A stretch of 64,000 nt of DNA from Lagopus muta. Taxonomy: Eukaryota; Chordata; Aves; Galliformes; Phasianidae. This document shows, one piece after another, positions 11,401 through 26,800 of this stretch; position 1 is the stretch's first letter, and every line of letters starts with the position of its first letter. The notes under the pieces were generated by a model. That model was not told the DNA's origin. It did not search any database and saw nothing but the letters and a program-made list of their open reading frames with translations. The stretch spans positions 29,457,537 through 29,521,536 of the forward strand of contig NC_064440.1 in NCBI RefSeq assembly GCF_023343835.1. Reading direction: 5' to 3'. A program made the position numbers and the translations under genes.

Positions 11401-11556
11401 TAACCACTACATTTCCTAAGGACAAGATAAAAACACAAGCATTACTGCAGGTTCCCCTGGTATGTAGTCTTTTTTTTTTTTCCCCTTACAGAAACAAACA
11501 TTTGGCCAAGAAACTGCAAATCATAGTGATAACCATACTTTAAGGAGTAATGATGA
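8420..11556. other. OSGEPL1-ASNSD1 convergent intergenic interval
   Basis: About 3-4 kb between the 3' ends of two converging genes. I recognise no exon, no ankyrin or armadillo repeat coding, no CR1 and no RNA gene. Open frames of 60-136 codons here have no protein-family character. The UTRs of both genes probably extend into it. Confidence 0.6.
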
Positions 11557-11557
11557 A

Positions 11558-11563
11558 TTTATT
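11558..11563 (-). terminator. ASNSD1: Candidate ASNSD1 poly(A) signal (AATAAA on minus strand)
   Basis: TTTATT on the plus strand, i.e. AATAAA in the ASNSD1 sense direction, about 0.8 kb after the ASNSD1 stop. It is plausible by position only; other AT-rich signals closer to the stop cannot be excluded. Confidence 0.35.
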
Positions 11564-12388
11564 GTTTATAAGTAATAGGTTAAACTGAAAGCAAAAATGC
11601 TAAAACCAAATTGCATGGTGTCAAGTAATAGCACAACAGTGACAGCAGAGCAGCAAGATCCCAGGCTGCAGCGAGCAAGGATTTGCTCAAACCCAACAGC
11701 AACACACAAAGAAATAAGGGAAAGAAGCTGCTTACCTTCAGAAGGTCTCAGGTACGCACGGACCTCCAGCAAGATGCCATCACCTCCACTGCCAGCCCTT
11801 AAATGAGCTCTGGGAAGGGGTGGATCCTGGCCCCACTCTTCCTTTCGCTCAGATACATTGCATGATACATTGCATGCACCTGAGCTCCCCAAGTCTGCCC
11901 TGCCTTCCCACCAGATGCTCCATCACTGTTTCAGGTCATGGCTTGACAACTACACATAGTTTCCTAAGGCTAATACCTCGAAAACCAAAAGGTTAAGTGT
12001 GATGCATAGGGGGCAGTGGCCCAGGACCCTCAGCTCTCAGTGGCTCTAGCAATCCAGGTCAGCTCTACACCGCATTCTCCCTTCTAAAACCATAACCTGA
12101 CAGAGTGGAGGATTCAGTAGGCACTTAGCTGAGGAAGGGGGAGAAGAAATGCCAATCTCTGGCTATCCTCTGCTCTACAGAGACCAGCATTCCCTTCTCC
12201 CCTAAGGACGCATTCATAATGTGTCTACGACAAGTATGTACTATGTGTATTGTTCTGTTGACTGTAATAATACCCAAATGTGTAAAACAAACAAACTAAG
12301 CCAAACTTCTTTAAAAAAATCCCAAAGATTTACTGAATTTACAAATAGGATAAATAATATCTTCAGATATAGCTTTATAATTCATCTA

Positions 12389-15300
12389 CTAAAATAACTT
12401 CAGTCTGCTGCATGTGTGGTGTGCTTTTTCATTGTTGCTCTCCAGTTTTGCAATCCGAGATCCAAACTGTACAGCCCTTTTTGGCAGAATGCTTGAAGCT
12501 TTAAGGCCAAGTTCCTTGGCTCCAAGGCGCAGAATCAGCTTCTCACCAATTCCTCGAGGTAAAGTCAAGTCTGCTTTTTCTGAGATGGGCAGCGAGTTGA
12601 GGAACGAAACAACATCTTCATCAATAAAGGGAAACCTGAAGACATGGGGAAAACAGACTGTGCATTAAACATCAGTGACATGGTACTGAGGGAAGTCTCC
12701 AAAGCAACTATATTGTCTAGGAAGGTAGGTAAAAGATACAATTAAACTCAGAAGCCCAGAAGTTTTCAAATTTTGAAGTAACACCCCAAGATAACTTTAA
12801 AGCATTAAAAAAAAAAAAATGCTGTATAAAGCCACGCCATAATTTAGAAACAAAATAGTCTACAAGAAAGATCTTAAAGATCTTCACAACCATCTGAATG
12901 CCAGGCATTGATATCGATTCACAAGCACTATTAACACCTACCTGCCACCGCACACGCTTCCTGCTAAAATTAAAATGTGTGATTAAGAACATGCCTGGAA
13001 AGACACCACTGGGCACCAAAACCTTTCATGCTCTTGAGCAGCCTCGGCTGTTAAGACTACAACTAAAGGGATCTTTTTTGCAAGTCAGTGAATAGTAGTG
13101 TGGAGGAGGTGAACTCAAAAAACCCAATTCTTTAAGTATTCTGACTTAATGACATGGAAATGCATGGGATGTCTATCTTGCTTTTATCACATGGATAGGA
13201 ATATGCAGCCTTGATGCTGGTGCATCACAGCCTCTCTCTCTGTGTTAGGAAGCTGTCATTCTCCAGAGTCACTCCTTAAGTTACCTCAACAGAACACTAC
13301 AAAGCTGAGAAGACTGCTGCACTTAATGATAAAACCCACTTGATTTTGCTTTCTCCAACATCTGTTGCTGCTTCTTAAAACATCCAGATGGAAATCCAAT
13401 GTTCATGTTGCTAGACTTCCTTAAGTAACTCTGCCATGGCATTACAGATTACCTTCTTTTTTACCCCCTCAGAGAGTGCATCCTAATACAAATGGAACAG
13501 AATTTGGAGACAAAAAACGTGCAAACAAGTTTCAAATAAAGCTTTTTCTCAGAGTGATAAAACTAGAGCCTAACCAGTAAAACCAGCTTTGTTTCATGTT
13601 ACTATTACCTGGCTTCTTTTCCATGATCACCAATAATCCTGTCATCTCTACCAAGATTCCTAGAAGAAATGCGACCTAACTCCATTTCAAGCTCCTTATT
13701 CAGACCTTCTAGGCCACATTTTCTGAAGCAAACACGATGCCGGGAATACCCAGCAAGCTGTTCATCTGCTCCAATTCCTGTAAGCACAACCTAAGGGAAA
13801 AGAACAAAAATCTTCGTTAATACCAAGGGAGGCTAATAGTACATAATGGATCTTAGAACTACGCATGTGAAAACATACAAGAAGGAAAGAAATATTCTTT
13901 GTAGCTTGAACAGTCAGACTATAATTACAAAAGATTGCAAGCAGTCATCTTGTCTGTCATAACTGATAGCTACTTTGTCACAAAAATCATCACATTAATC
14001 CTGAGGAACACGCTGAGTTTATGGATCTGTTCAATTGGATTAATAGCACTTGCCTACTAATGAGTTAAGGCATTGACTTTTCTCCTAGTCACTACTGCTT
14101 AATCAAGCTTACAGAAAAGCTATTCACAGAATCAAGGAACTGAATGCAGGCTTTAATTCCAGATTTACTAAAGATTATCGGTATTGTATTCTGCCACTGA
14201 ACTTCAGAAGCCTTGTGAATATTAAAGAGCCCAGCTAGTTTCTGAAACATTCACAAATTAAGTGTAAGAAAGAAAACAAAAGACTATAAGAAACAATCAG
14301 TACCTTTGCAGGACTTCTGTATGGTTTCATTTCTCCTTGCTTATTAATACAGCCCTCTCCTCTGGAAGCAAACCAGATTGCACAGCCAATGCTGTCATCC
14401 AAAACTGTATCCAGAGGATAAATCAAGTGATTGATGAATCGTTGTCTCATTTCTTGCAATTCCTTTAGTGTGACATTAATTTCCACAAAGTTCCAGGTTC
14501 TTGAAGGGTTAAGGGCTTCTAATTCTTTCAGTCCCGCCCTACCAGTAATTCTATCAGGAACATCAAAGCAAGATAAACGATCACCAGTTTTAGCATCAAG
14601 ATCTTCATGATTTTCTTGAACACGATGCAAATCAAGCTGCATTTCCTGGCCAATACAGTTTTTAGGGGTACCTGTTTGCTTAGTTTGTTCTTTTGGCATG
14701 AAAGCTACGTTGAGAAGATCAATTGGTTCCTCCAAAGGAACGTGTCGATCAGCAAGGGCTGCAATAACCATAGAATCAACGCCACCAGAAAAGAGCACTG
14801 CAACATGAGCCTTCCCGGGAAAGACACCCTCAACTTCTCTTGTTCTCTGATCTTCACCTCTAACTAGTAATAAAACTCGTCTCCTTACTGCCTCATCTAA
14901 AACATCAATGAACTGATGGACTAGTTTTCTCTTGTGCTCCTCTGCAAGATATCCCTGAAGAGTTTCTATGGAAACCACGTGGCTCGTGTTGCTACTATCA
15001 GTGGTTGCACACTCAGCTGAGGCTTCAGAAATGGTTCTGTTGAAGGGCGTTACTGGTGTGCTGAGACATAGTTTTGACTCATTCATCACAACAGTGATGT
15101 GATCTGGTAAGTCTTTGGAAATTTGATCCAGAATATCAATGAATATTTCTTCTTCAATTTTCTCTGTGCAACTGTACTTCCATGGAAACAACGTTAAAGA
15201 CAATGATTTAGTTGTCACACAGCCCTTGAGATCAATTTTGAAAATTCCAGACGCTGGGACTTCTTGACATCGGTTGCAAGATTCCAAATTCACACTTACA

Positions 15301-15785
15301 GATGTGAGACAGAAAACACTATCACTCACATCACTGAACTGCCAAAGCAAACTACGACGACCAAAATAATCTCTACCAAACCATAAGCTGTGTCCAGATG
15401 CTTGATAATAAATAAAAGACCACGGACCCCGAAGCGATGAGAAGAGTGATAAGAAGTCAGCGTCACTACTGCATAGTGCAAGATGACGAAACATAACTTC
15501 AGTGTCGTTCTCTGAATCTCCTACGTGCACTCCATTAAAAATTTCTCCATTCCAAAGCAAAATATTGTTACTGACATCTTCAAGAGGCTGAGGAGTCATC
15601 AGTCCCCTAAGGTGAAGCACATGGCCAGAAAAAAGACACTTGTAGGATGGCTGGGACACAGTCTTTATCAACTGTTGGCTGCTGTCTGGTCCTCTTCTTC
15701 TAAGACGGCAGTACAGATCCTCATTAAAGCCATCACAAATGGTATGCTGACTAGACAAGGCAACAACACAACAAATACCGCACAT
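12389..15785 (-). CDS. ASNSD1: ASNSD1, asparagine synthetase domain-containing protein 1 (second cistron)
   Basis: Three coding exons on the minus strand: 15785-14304, 13790-13609 and 12635-12389; 1911 nt, 636 aa (human about 643). It begins MCGICC, placing the class II glutamine amidotransferase Cys nucleophile at position 2. The asparagine-synthase/PP-loop domain has [10 protein letters not shown] (SGGVDS at 333-338), then [20 protein letters not shown] across the exon junction, [26 protein letters not shown] and [12 protein letters not shown]. The C-terminus includes [14 protein letters not shown]. These match vertebrate ASNSD1; its in vivo reaction is not established as far as I know. The ATG has G at -3 (GTCGCCATGT) and lies 22 nt after the ASDURF stop in the same exon, so translation needs reinitiation, leaky scanning or a separate mRNA. 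A divergent Ser/Thr-rich insert near residues 255-285 separates the two domains. Confidence 0.96.
12636..13608 (-). other. ASNSD1 last intron
   Basis: Intron between CCAG|GTAATA and TCTTCAG|GTTTCCC on the minus strand. AT-rich, with a run of 13 A near 12808. No embedded gene or repeat family recognised. Confidence 0.7.
13791..14303 (-). other. ASNSD1 intron between the large exon and the next
   Basis: Intron between AAAG|GTACTG and CCCTTAG|GTTGTG on the minus strand. No feature recognised. Open-frame read-through from the large exon into this intron (to about 14235) is not coding. Confidence 0.7.
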
Positions 15786-15807
15786 GGCGACTTGAAATTC
15801 AGATGGA

Positions 15808-18591
<2,784 letters not shown>

Positions 18592-18950
18592 AACGCCGCT
18601 TCCCTAACCGGACCGCAGCACGCCACCACACGCACAATGCCTGCGCCTCCCGGCACACAGCTTCCTGCTACTACAGCGCAAGCGCCACCAATGCAGCCGC
18701 AGCGGGTGCGCATGCGCGGTGGGGAGCAGCCGTTAGCGTGTCGCGCGCCGCAGCCGTTTGGCGCGTGCGGCTGAGGTGGAGCTGCCGTCGCTGCGGCTGT
18801 GAGGGCGGTGAGGGGCAGCTTCTCCCGGTGCTGGCTGCTGTCCGGTTGGATCGCTGGCAGCGTCCTGGCACAAAGAAGGACTTGGTGCTAGTCCCGTGCT
18901 TGTTGCTATCCGCCATCTGTTCTGTGGGGGCCCAGTAGAATATTTGCAAT
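18592..18950 (-). promoter_or_regulatory. ASDURF: ASDURF/ASNSD1 CpG-island promoter with NRF1 and CCAAT sites
   Basis: GC/CpG-rich sequence just upstream of the ASDURF ATG. It has a palindromic NRF1 site TGCGCATGCGCG (18707-18718), about 115 bp from the ATG, and a CCAAT box (18688-18692, inverted relative to the gene) between the two. No TATA box was seen. This fits a broad housekeeping promoter. CpG density continues beyond the NRF1 site towards 18850, so divergent plus-strand transcription is possible but no conserved product is visible. Confidence 0.75.
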
Positions 18951-19690
18951 AAGAGCTGAAAAATGGTTTTCCGACAAGTAACAAAGCAGAAAATGAAGTG
19001 CTTCCCTCTGAAGTAGTGCAGTGCTGGCCCTGCAGTGGAACTGGGTGGCAGAATTTAGTTGATCTGCGTGGTGATTGCAAAACAAGCCAGGTTTTGGAAT
19101 CTTCATCACATGACATGTTACAGTAACCAAAGATGCGGAGTGAATGCTTTCTTGTTCTGTGCTGTCTTTGAAACTGTGTTGGTGCGTTGGTTTATGGTGC
19201 AAGTTAGATACTGGAGAAGTAGCAGAGTGTCTTCTTGAAGCTGGCTTGGAAGCAGAACCAGTGAGTTAAGACCACCCAGCCTGAGTGTTGGCATCATGAG
19301 TAGAACAGAGAAGTACCTCACATCAGCAGTGAGAGAAGCAGGCTGCTGCAAAGCCACTGACTGCAATGGTGTGGAGAGCATACAGGGCATCGTCCCACTT
19401 CCTATCTCTTCATGCTGAAGTGAAATTGGTAAGTGTACAGTAAGAGTTTGAGACACTACGATAGGTAGTAGCAGATAGGGGTGTAAGAGATCTCTGGTAC
19501 AGGCGGTGCCATGTGGGTGATGTGGCAGAACTTAGGAATACGAAAATGTTTTGTGTTCATAGCAATCTTTTCTTATTTTTATTTTTTCTGATTGTAGTCT
19601 TTGTAACCAAAAATCAGTGAGGTAAGTTCATCGTTCTGAGCATACATACAATAAAACTGTGTAATCACTCACACTGGAGACCTTTGTCTG
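18951..19690. other. Intergenic, no recognised feature
   Basis: Unique-looking sequence beyond the ASDURF promoter. Open frames on both strands lack protein-family character. Confidence 0.5.
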
Positions 19691-20830
19691 ACCTGAGCTC
19701 ATGCTTTGCTGGCAGGAAAGAGGCTCCTAAATTACTTGTTGTATGGGATCTGGTGAGTCACGGCCTGAACCTCTGATTGATCACCTGAGGTGAGCCATGA
19801 GTCAGCCACAGGAGCACAGATGAGGGCAATTCACCTGTGCTGCCGGAAGGGGTGGAGCCTGGCTGCACCTCTCCTAGACCCTTTTAAGAGCTGACTGCAG
19901 TGGGAAACAATTTTTTCTGGAGATCCATTCTCTGGAGTTTTGTAGTGAGCCTAGGGTGTGGGTAAGCTTTCTATTCTCTTGTTGTTATTGTAACTTGCTT
20001 TGCCAAACTCTCTTGTTTATTTCATTATTATAACATCTTTATATTTGTTGACTATATGCTTGTGTTGGGGTTGCTTAAGTCTGTGGAATTGTCAGAGGTG
20101 CTGTGTTCAGTAGCTCAGTTGAACTATTCCAGTTTTATATCTGTGATGACTAGAATCCAACTCTTTGGTGTGTTGCATGTTACTATAGTATTAGACTTTA
20201 TGGGGCCCCTGAGCACACTGTTCTTGCCTATTTTGGGAGTGCTAGTTCTCTATTAAGGAAAAGCTGTTTGAGAGACAGCAGCAAACTTGGAGCTCTGAGT
20301 AAAAGCTGGAAGAAGCTTTAGCAGGACATCCCCAACTAGGTGTCCTAGGAAGCCTGAATTAGGGCCTGCACCTCCTCTTGAGAAATGTAGTTCTTTCCTT
20401 GTTGCTTTCAAACAGAGCCTCTTGTGTTTGCCTTTCACCTGAGCCCCTGTTGTAGTTGTGGGGCTGCGTAGGCAGGATGTACATTTGGACTTGGACCCTG
20501 ACCCACTGACTTGTTTCCTAGCTGCCCCCCCTCACCTTGTTACTGGGACTTGCAGGCCCTGGTTACTCTGTCCAGACTTGACCCTGACTTGTTGATGACT
20601 TACCTTCTCATTTTTACCTTGGACCTGCCTCATCACTGTGAAGTTGTCAAGTGAATTGGACTCTGCATCAAACCTGGTGGCTGCTGCTGGGTCTGCCCTG
20701 CTTGCCATGCGTGTATACTGTGGGACAGCATCCTTATTGCCGAGGCCATGACCCCTGTTCACCCTTGCTACCATCCTTAGTTCCTTTTCCCTAACACCTG
20801 TGAGGTTACCTAAAGTAACATTCTAGTAAG
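19690..20830 (+). repeat. Possible old interspersed (LTR-like) repeat
   Basis: Compositionally distinct block: a GC-rich part with a TATA-like CCCTTTTAAGAG near 19880, then a T-rich tract with GTTGTTATTGTAAC, then a CT/GA-rich part repeating 'GACTTG...CCTGAC' phrases near 20490-20600. It resembles degraded LTR sequence, but I found no clear ends or target-site duplication and cannot name a family. Confidence 0.25.
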
Positions 20831-23800
20831 GGCTAATAATATTAGCAAACACGTAGAGCAAAATGTCATGATAGAGACAACGAAACCCATAAAGCAGGTA
20901 GATTATGCTATACAGTATCTAGGATAAGAGAAAAACCAGATTGTAGCTCACATACTTTTTATGAATTTCTGCAGTGTCAGTCTCAATTAGTTGTTGCTAA
21001 AATAGATAAAAGTTTACCACAAGTTGGGCAGTCTCTTCATGCAGTCCATCTTATATTTTACCAGACTGCTGATCAGTTGACGTACAGCATTATTGCTTCC
21101 AAGGAAAAATACATTATCTGCCATATTTTTTGTTTGACAGCCAAAGTAGTTCTTGTTCACCTGTGATTCTCTTAGCATGATGCAGGGAATATGAGCAGTG
21201 AGGGAGCGATCAATCCATCTTGCTTCAGTCATCAAGTCTGATACTTAACTTCAGTCACATAATTGTTATCATAATATCTAAGACAGAAAGAATTCAGCTT
21301 GGCTGTAGTTTTTTTAGTCTGGATACTTCTGAATGAACATTGTTTTATCAGTGATCTGATTTGAGATTTACAAGTGATGATGTAATTTGTAGAGGACATG
21401 ATGTATTTATCTTCAGTTTCTGTAACTTATTGGCTCTGATGCTATTCTTGTTCTTTTCAATGAATTGCTGTAGGTAATCTCTTGTCGTTCCTGTTACGTA
21501 TAAGAGAAGTACAAGTGAGACTAGCATCATAAGGATACTTACTTGAAATACTTCAATAAGTTGGATTGCAAGTAGTTCAGCATCCTTTGACAATCTAACA
21601 GTTACGAATTGTCGTCTAAGAAAGATCTGGAGAGGCAAAATTCAAGACAAATACTTCAGGAAGTTGATGTATTGATATCTTGCTTCCAGGAAATTGTTAA
21701 CAATGTAAAAAGATGTCTATCTTCTCAATGGTGATTATTTCCTAAGATAGGTCTGAGATTAGCCTGGATTGACCAAATCTTTTTCGTTTGAATTTAATAT
21801 TGAGACAGCTGAAGACATTCTTGCTTATGATAATGTAACATCTTTGCTGTAGGAAAAGCAATTGTTTACATTGAGAAGTTAAAAAGGGAGAACAGATAAA
21901 TGCTTCCTTGTGAGCCTACAAGTGCACTTGAAGGTATTCAAAGGAGACATGAATTATATCACACTTATGGATTGTAAGATTATATAACTTACTCTCTGGT
22001 TCTGTGATCTTAATGCTCTGTCTTTTTAATTCTAGTATAGACTTACTGCAGTGATGTATGTCCTCCTGTTTTTGTGATGCATCATGGAAGGAGAGAGTTG
22101 TTTAAGTGGTGGGATGAAATAGGATGAGGACAAATAATACCAAAATGATTTAATATCATAAACAAATGTAAGCTGAGAAATGAAAAAAGAGCCAAATTGC
22201 TAAAAAAAGAAGGATTTGAAAATGTATTTTAAATGCACCTCTTTTTAAGTATCAAATTTAAGACAGAATTTGATTTAGTTATGAAATCAACATTAAGTTC
22301 TGATCTCGTAATTGGTTGGTGAATGAATCCAAAAAGAAATTTTCTGATTTCCATGGAAAATAGCACATATATTTATCTGTGTATTAGTGGGCATTGTTGA
22401 GGAATTTGGGTAAGAATTCAGTAAGAAGATTGAAGTGGGAATATCATAGTGTTTTTCTTTGTCTCATTTTATCCCTCTTTCTCTTTTTAAATCTTGTACA
22501 TCATTTCAAAGACTCAAAAGCCATTCCAAGCTTAGCTACTTATAGCTCAGTTCCTTTAGAAATGTCATGAAATCTCCCAAGTCTTTTTGCTACTGACTGC
22601 ACTGCAAACACAGTGCATATCTCTGTGAATTGTCTGAAACATTTGTTACTTAATACATAGGATTATTGACTTTTGCTGCTTAATAATTTATGTCTTGTGT
22701 AATCGTGTATGTTTTTAAACAACAGATATTATAAGAACACTTTCAGCTTCTGAGCAACCTTGTTATGATGGTGTCCATGAGCTTCATTGACGTTGACTGG
22801 AGTTTTTGGCAGCGGTAGAAGAATAAGGATTCTTGTTCCTTAGCAGAGTTATGTAAAGAGACAGTTAGGATGTAAGAATTATCAGTATAGTAATTCACAA
22901 GCCTAGATCTGCCTTCAAGGGAAAGAGGAGCAGGGTAGAGTTTCATAAGGAGTGAGTCCTGTTCCTCCCTCTGCTTTCAGCCCTGCTGCTGCCTCCTACC
23001 CTTGTATCAATGTAGCTCTTTGTGGCACTGTGTAGTGGTGTGAGTTCGGCCAGCTGAGCGCTTGTTCATCTGAGCAGCCCACAAGTGGGTTAACTGAAGA
23101 GCTGCAGAACTGTTGTCTAAGGGTTGGAGGAGTTCAGGGCCTTATCCTTCCAATTCTAGAAGAAATACCCGCATCTGGATAAGAGTTGGGATGTTATTGC
23201 TTAGTGCACTTGGTAGTTTGTCACTCTTGTTCTTTGGAGCAATTCGGTTAATCTGAGCACCTCTCAGCAATCTGCCTCCTGAGTGTTTTATTTGCTACTA
23301 TGTTACAAAGGTTGATGATTAAGTAACCCAGTAGTCAGAATATGGTTTCTGTAATTATGATCCTTTTACTGTTCAGTAATAAAAACGGTTAATGTTTATT
23401 AATCAAAAATCCCCCACCACGTTTCTGAGATGGTTTCATTGGTTGTTTCATGAGAGTGACAGCAGTGAGTTTGAGGCATTCTTAATGAATGTGCGATGTT
23501 CTGCAATTCTCATCTTACTACGGACTGTGGATACGCACTCAGGGGATGTACTTTTGATGAGACAGTTGAATAAACAAGTGGACTCCTGCTATGTGGTCAC
23601 TCCTGAACTCGCTCACATTCGTACCCACAATAACAGTAGCTGTGTTTAAAACTGTTTTCAGTGAAGGAAAAGGTCTTCACCTTTCCTCTCCTTGTGCAAG
23701 TCTGTGAGGCTTTAAATCAACTTTGCTTCAGGGCTGCTGCAGCTCAGTTTACTATGTGCTTGCACTGAAATTTTTGAGGAGGGTACTGTAGGTAGTTATT

Positions 23801-26800
23801 TTATCTCAACAGCAGCCTTGAGAAATAACTAAACATGAGAGTTAATTAATGCTTCTCTCTTGCTCTTAGAGGTGAGGAGCCTAGGAAACGACTCGGTTTG
23901 TTGCAGATAGGCAGCAGCCAAGGCAGCCTTTGCATGTATTTTCCCTTAGCTTTCTTTCTACCCCACCGATTACACTGCCTACTCAGCATGCTCTTTCACA
24001 AGTGAAAGAATAGAAACTGCAGTCTGCATAGGTTGCAAGAACTGAACGGGCAGGGCAATTAGAAGGAATTTTACTCTTCTGCACAGCTGAGTTAGACAGG
24101 ATGAAACCATTTATTTTCTGTCTTGGAAATGCTGGTATCTACTAGCGGTTATGTTTAATTTGCTGCTTTGGCTCTTAAAAATAATTGGAACTGAAGACTA
24201 CCAGGGCTATTGTAACTCTAATGTTGGCCACAAGAGAGCAAGCTGGAATTGTGCTGGCTGCTCAGCAAATCCAGCGCTGCTCCGAGAAAGAATGCGGACT
24301 TGGATGTAAGATGGCTAGGTGGGGTCTCTAGAAGAGGGGAGAAAGTTGTCTGAGGGTATTTGTGTTTGCCTTGTTTGGAATAGTTTCCACTGTGATCCTG
24401 GGTTATTTTGTATGTAGGTGTTGCATCTTCAAAATCCGTTTGAGTAAATTCTGATACAACGATGATTTCTACATTAATTTACCTGTTAAATCTATATCTT
24501 AATAGCTTACTAACTCTCACCAAGAACATTCAAATTGCTGAAATGAATCAGTTTTGCTTTATAATAATGCTTCTACTAACTTGATTGAGGCACTGGGATA
24601 TGAAGAGAGTTAGGTTAGTTTACACAACCAGGAATCTGGGTCTTTGTACCTGAATCTATGTAAATCTGTGGTTTGTCTCCGTAGGTTAAGTATCTGGATT
24701 GTTAATTGCACAAGACACCTTGCAAACCCTCTAATCATTCTGTTTTAAATGTCCTATTGCTACAAACAAAACAAGAACTGAGCATGTTGTGAGCTTGTAG
24801 TACAGTCAGGTCTTTTCAGTTTTTACTTCTGATGAACTTTGAAGGCAATCAGAACTTCTTTGCACAAAAATTCTATGTAGGTCAGATGCACACAGTTCTT
24901 AATTTTCTAATTAAAAGCAGGTTTTCATCAGTTGCACATGAAATAGTTTTAGGCTGTTGTGAAAAATAGCTAAGAAGTTGCATAGCATTGGTCTATCAGT
25001 AAATATGAAGATATTCCCACCATAGTGTTTCATCTGATGATTTAAAAATGTCCACTCTGTGTTCTCTGGTATAAAATTAAGGCGCCTAATGACTACAAGG
25101 GCCTTACTCCAGGTCTTATGCCACTGAAGCTGAAAATACAGTCTGAATTTCAGTTCTCATAATCTTTCCTTCCTTAGCACAGAATACCTTGTTGTACACT
25201 GTTGAGAAGTTGGTGAGAGTTGTAGTTGGACTTAGAAAAGTGGAGGAAAAAGACTTGTTAGTCGTGTTAGTTTTACAGACTTAATAAACTGATATGGCAG
25301 TTATTCCTCAAATATGTTGAGTAACGCAGGTTTACTTTTAAAGTCTTCATACTTCTGTGATTAGCAGTGAATGTCTAGGTCTCTTAAACAAGATATCTAG
25401 TGCTGTGTCTTATAACAACAATCATTTTGTTTGCAGTATGAAGCTGGAAGTTTGGTGTCTGGAAGCTGGGTGCCCTACTTCCGATGCAGTTAGAAGCAGG
25501 AATATGAGCGGCTTGGAACTGCTTGTGGCACCAGATACAGCTGTGCCTCCTTCACATTACCCTGGGCTGGGACATCTTGATGCAAAGTCAGATTACTGCC
25601 AATGTGTCCATCTAATCAAAAAAGGAAAAGAGACCTGCACCAAACACACACCGAGTGATGAGGCAACCTGACCAGTACTCTGTTCTTTCGCAAGTTGAGC
25701 TAGGAAGCCTGGAGGAGATTAGGGAGTAAATTATGTGCTTGTTTCTATTTCCTGTTGGGAGTGCCTCTCTGTTGGTAAGTACTGTGTTTAAAATATTATG
25801 TACAGCTGGTATTTTATTGAAGATAAAACACAGATTAGATGGTTTGGAAGGATTAGGCAGACCCAAGCAGTATGGGCTGAAGGTACAGAAGTAGCAGTCT
25901 GCTTGTAATGTTATGATATAGGTCTTCTAGAATCAGAAACATTGTTTCAGAAGGCAATCTATTTCCATTAGTTACAGTCAGTCCTGTAAGTTATGTTCCC
26001 TTGACATAAAATGACCCTGCATAAATGTGAACTTGAGCAAACCGAAACATTCTGAGTAGGTTGGAGAGAGAGGGAAATGCTTAATATCTGTGCTAAGCTT
26101 TGTGAGGCAAGAATAAAGGTAAGGCTGCTCTCAGGCGCCCAGGTGTATTAGGATTTTGCCTAGACTGATTTATTGAGTATGTTGCTCATGAGTGCTTTTT
26201 GTCCTTTTGCTCTTTTTGTAACAAACATTTGGACTTCATGCTTGCTGCTGAGCAGACAGGGCAAATGTTTACAGTTATTGTTTGTTGCTGCTACAGTTAC
26301 ATGAAATGTAGTAATGTTGACCTAATTTCTAGTATTTGCAGTACTGAATTTTGAATATGATGGTTCATTGTTTGGAGCAAAAATAACCACCAGAGAAGGG
26401 GAGGCATTGCTATGTAATTTCTGATATGTATTTTAACTGGTGGATATTTAGCAAAACAGTAACGATGGCAACAGAGTTTTAAGAGTAGATGAGAGAACAG
26501 AAGGCTTTAAGGAGCTCTTTCTGCCAGTGAGATACATTAGCACATGTGATGAAGGTAACCTAGACAAATAATGCTATTTTACAACATTGAACATTAATGT
26601 GTAATTTCTATAAGCAATCAAGCATTTGTTCAATGAAAGTTCCTAGTGTTTAGCACTTCTGAAATCAAGACATTAAGGTAGCATCTGGAGAATAAGCTAA
26701 AAGCTCCTGTAAGTTAGAATCTCAGCCAGCACACATTGTGAGTTCAGTTTATGTTGTTAGAGAAGGCTTTCACAACCTGTTAAAAAGGATAATCTGAGAG

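Noticed and set aside
11133-11543. 136-codon plus-strand frame
   Set aside because: Composition is non-coding, no family is recognised, and it lies in the convergent intergenic region antisense to the probable ASNSD1 3' UTR.
14235-14303. Extension of the ASNSD1 large exon to an in-frame stop
   Set aside because: The family sequence stops at AAAG|GTACTG and resumes at the next exon (GTTGTGCTTACAGG...); the extension is intronic.
25357-25671. 104-codon plus-strand frame
   Set aside because: It has no domain character, splice context or neighbouring exons. A frame of this length is expected by chance in a 64-kb window.
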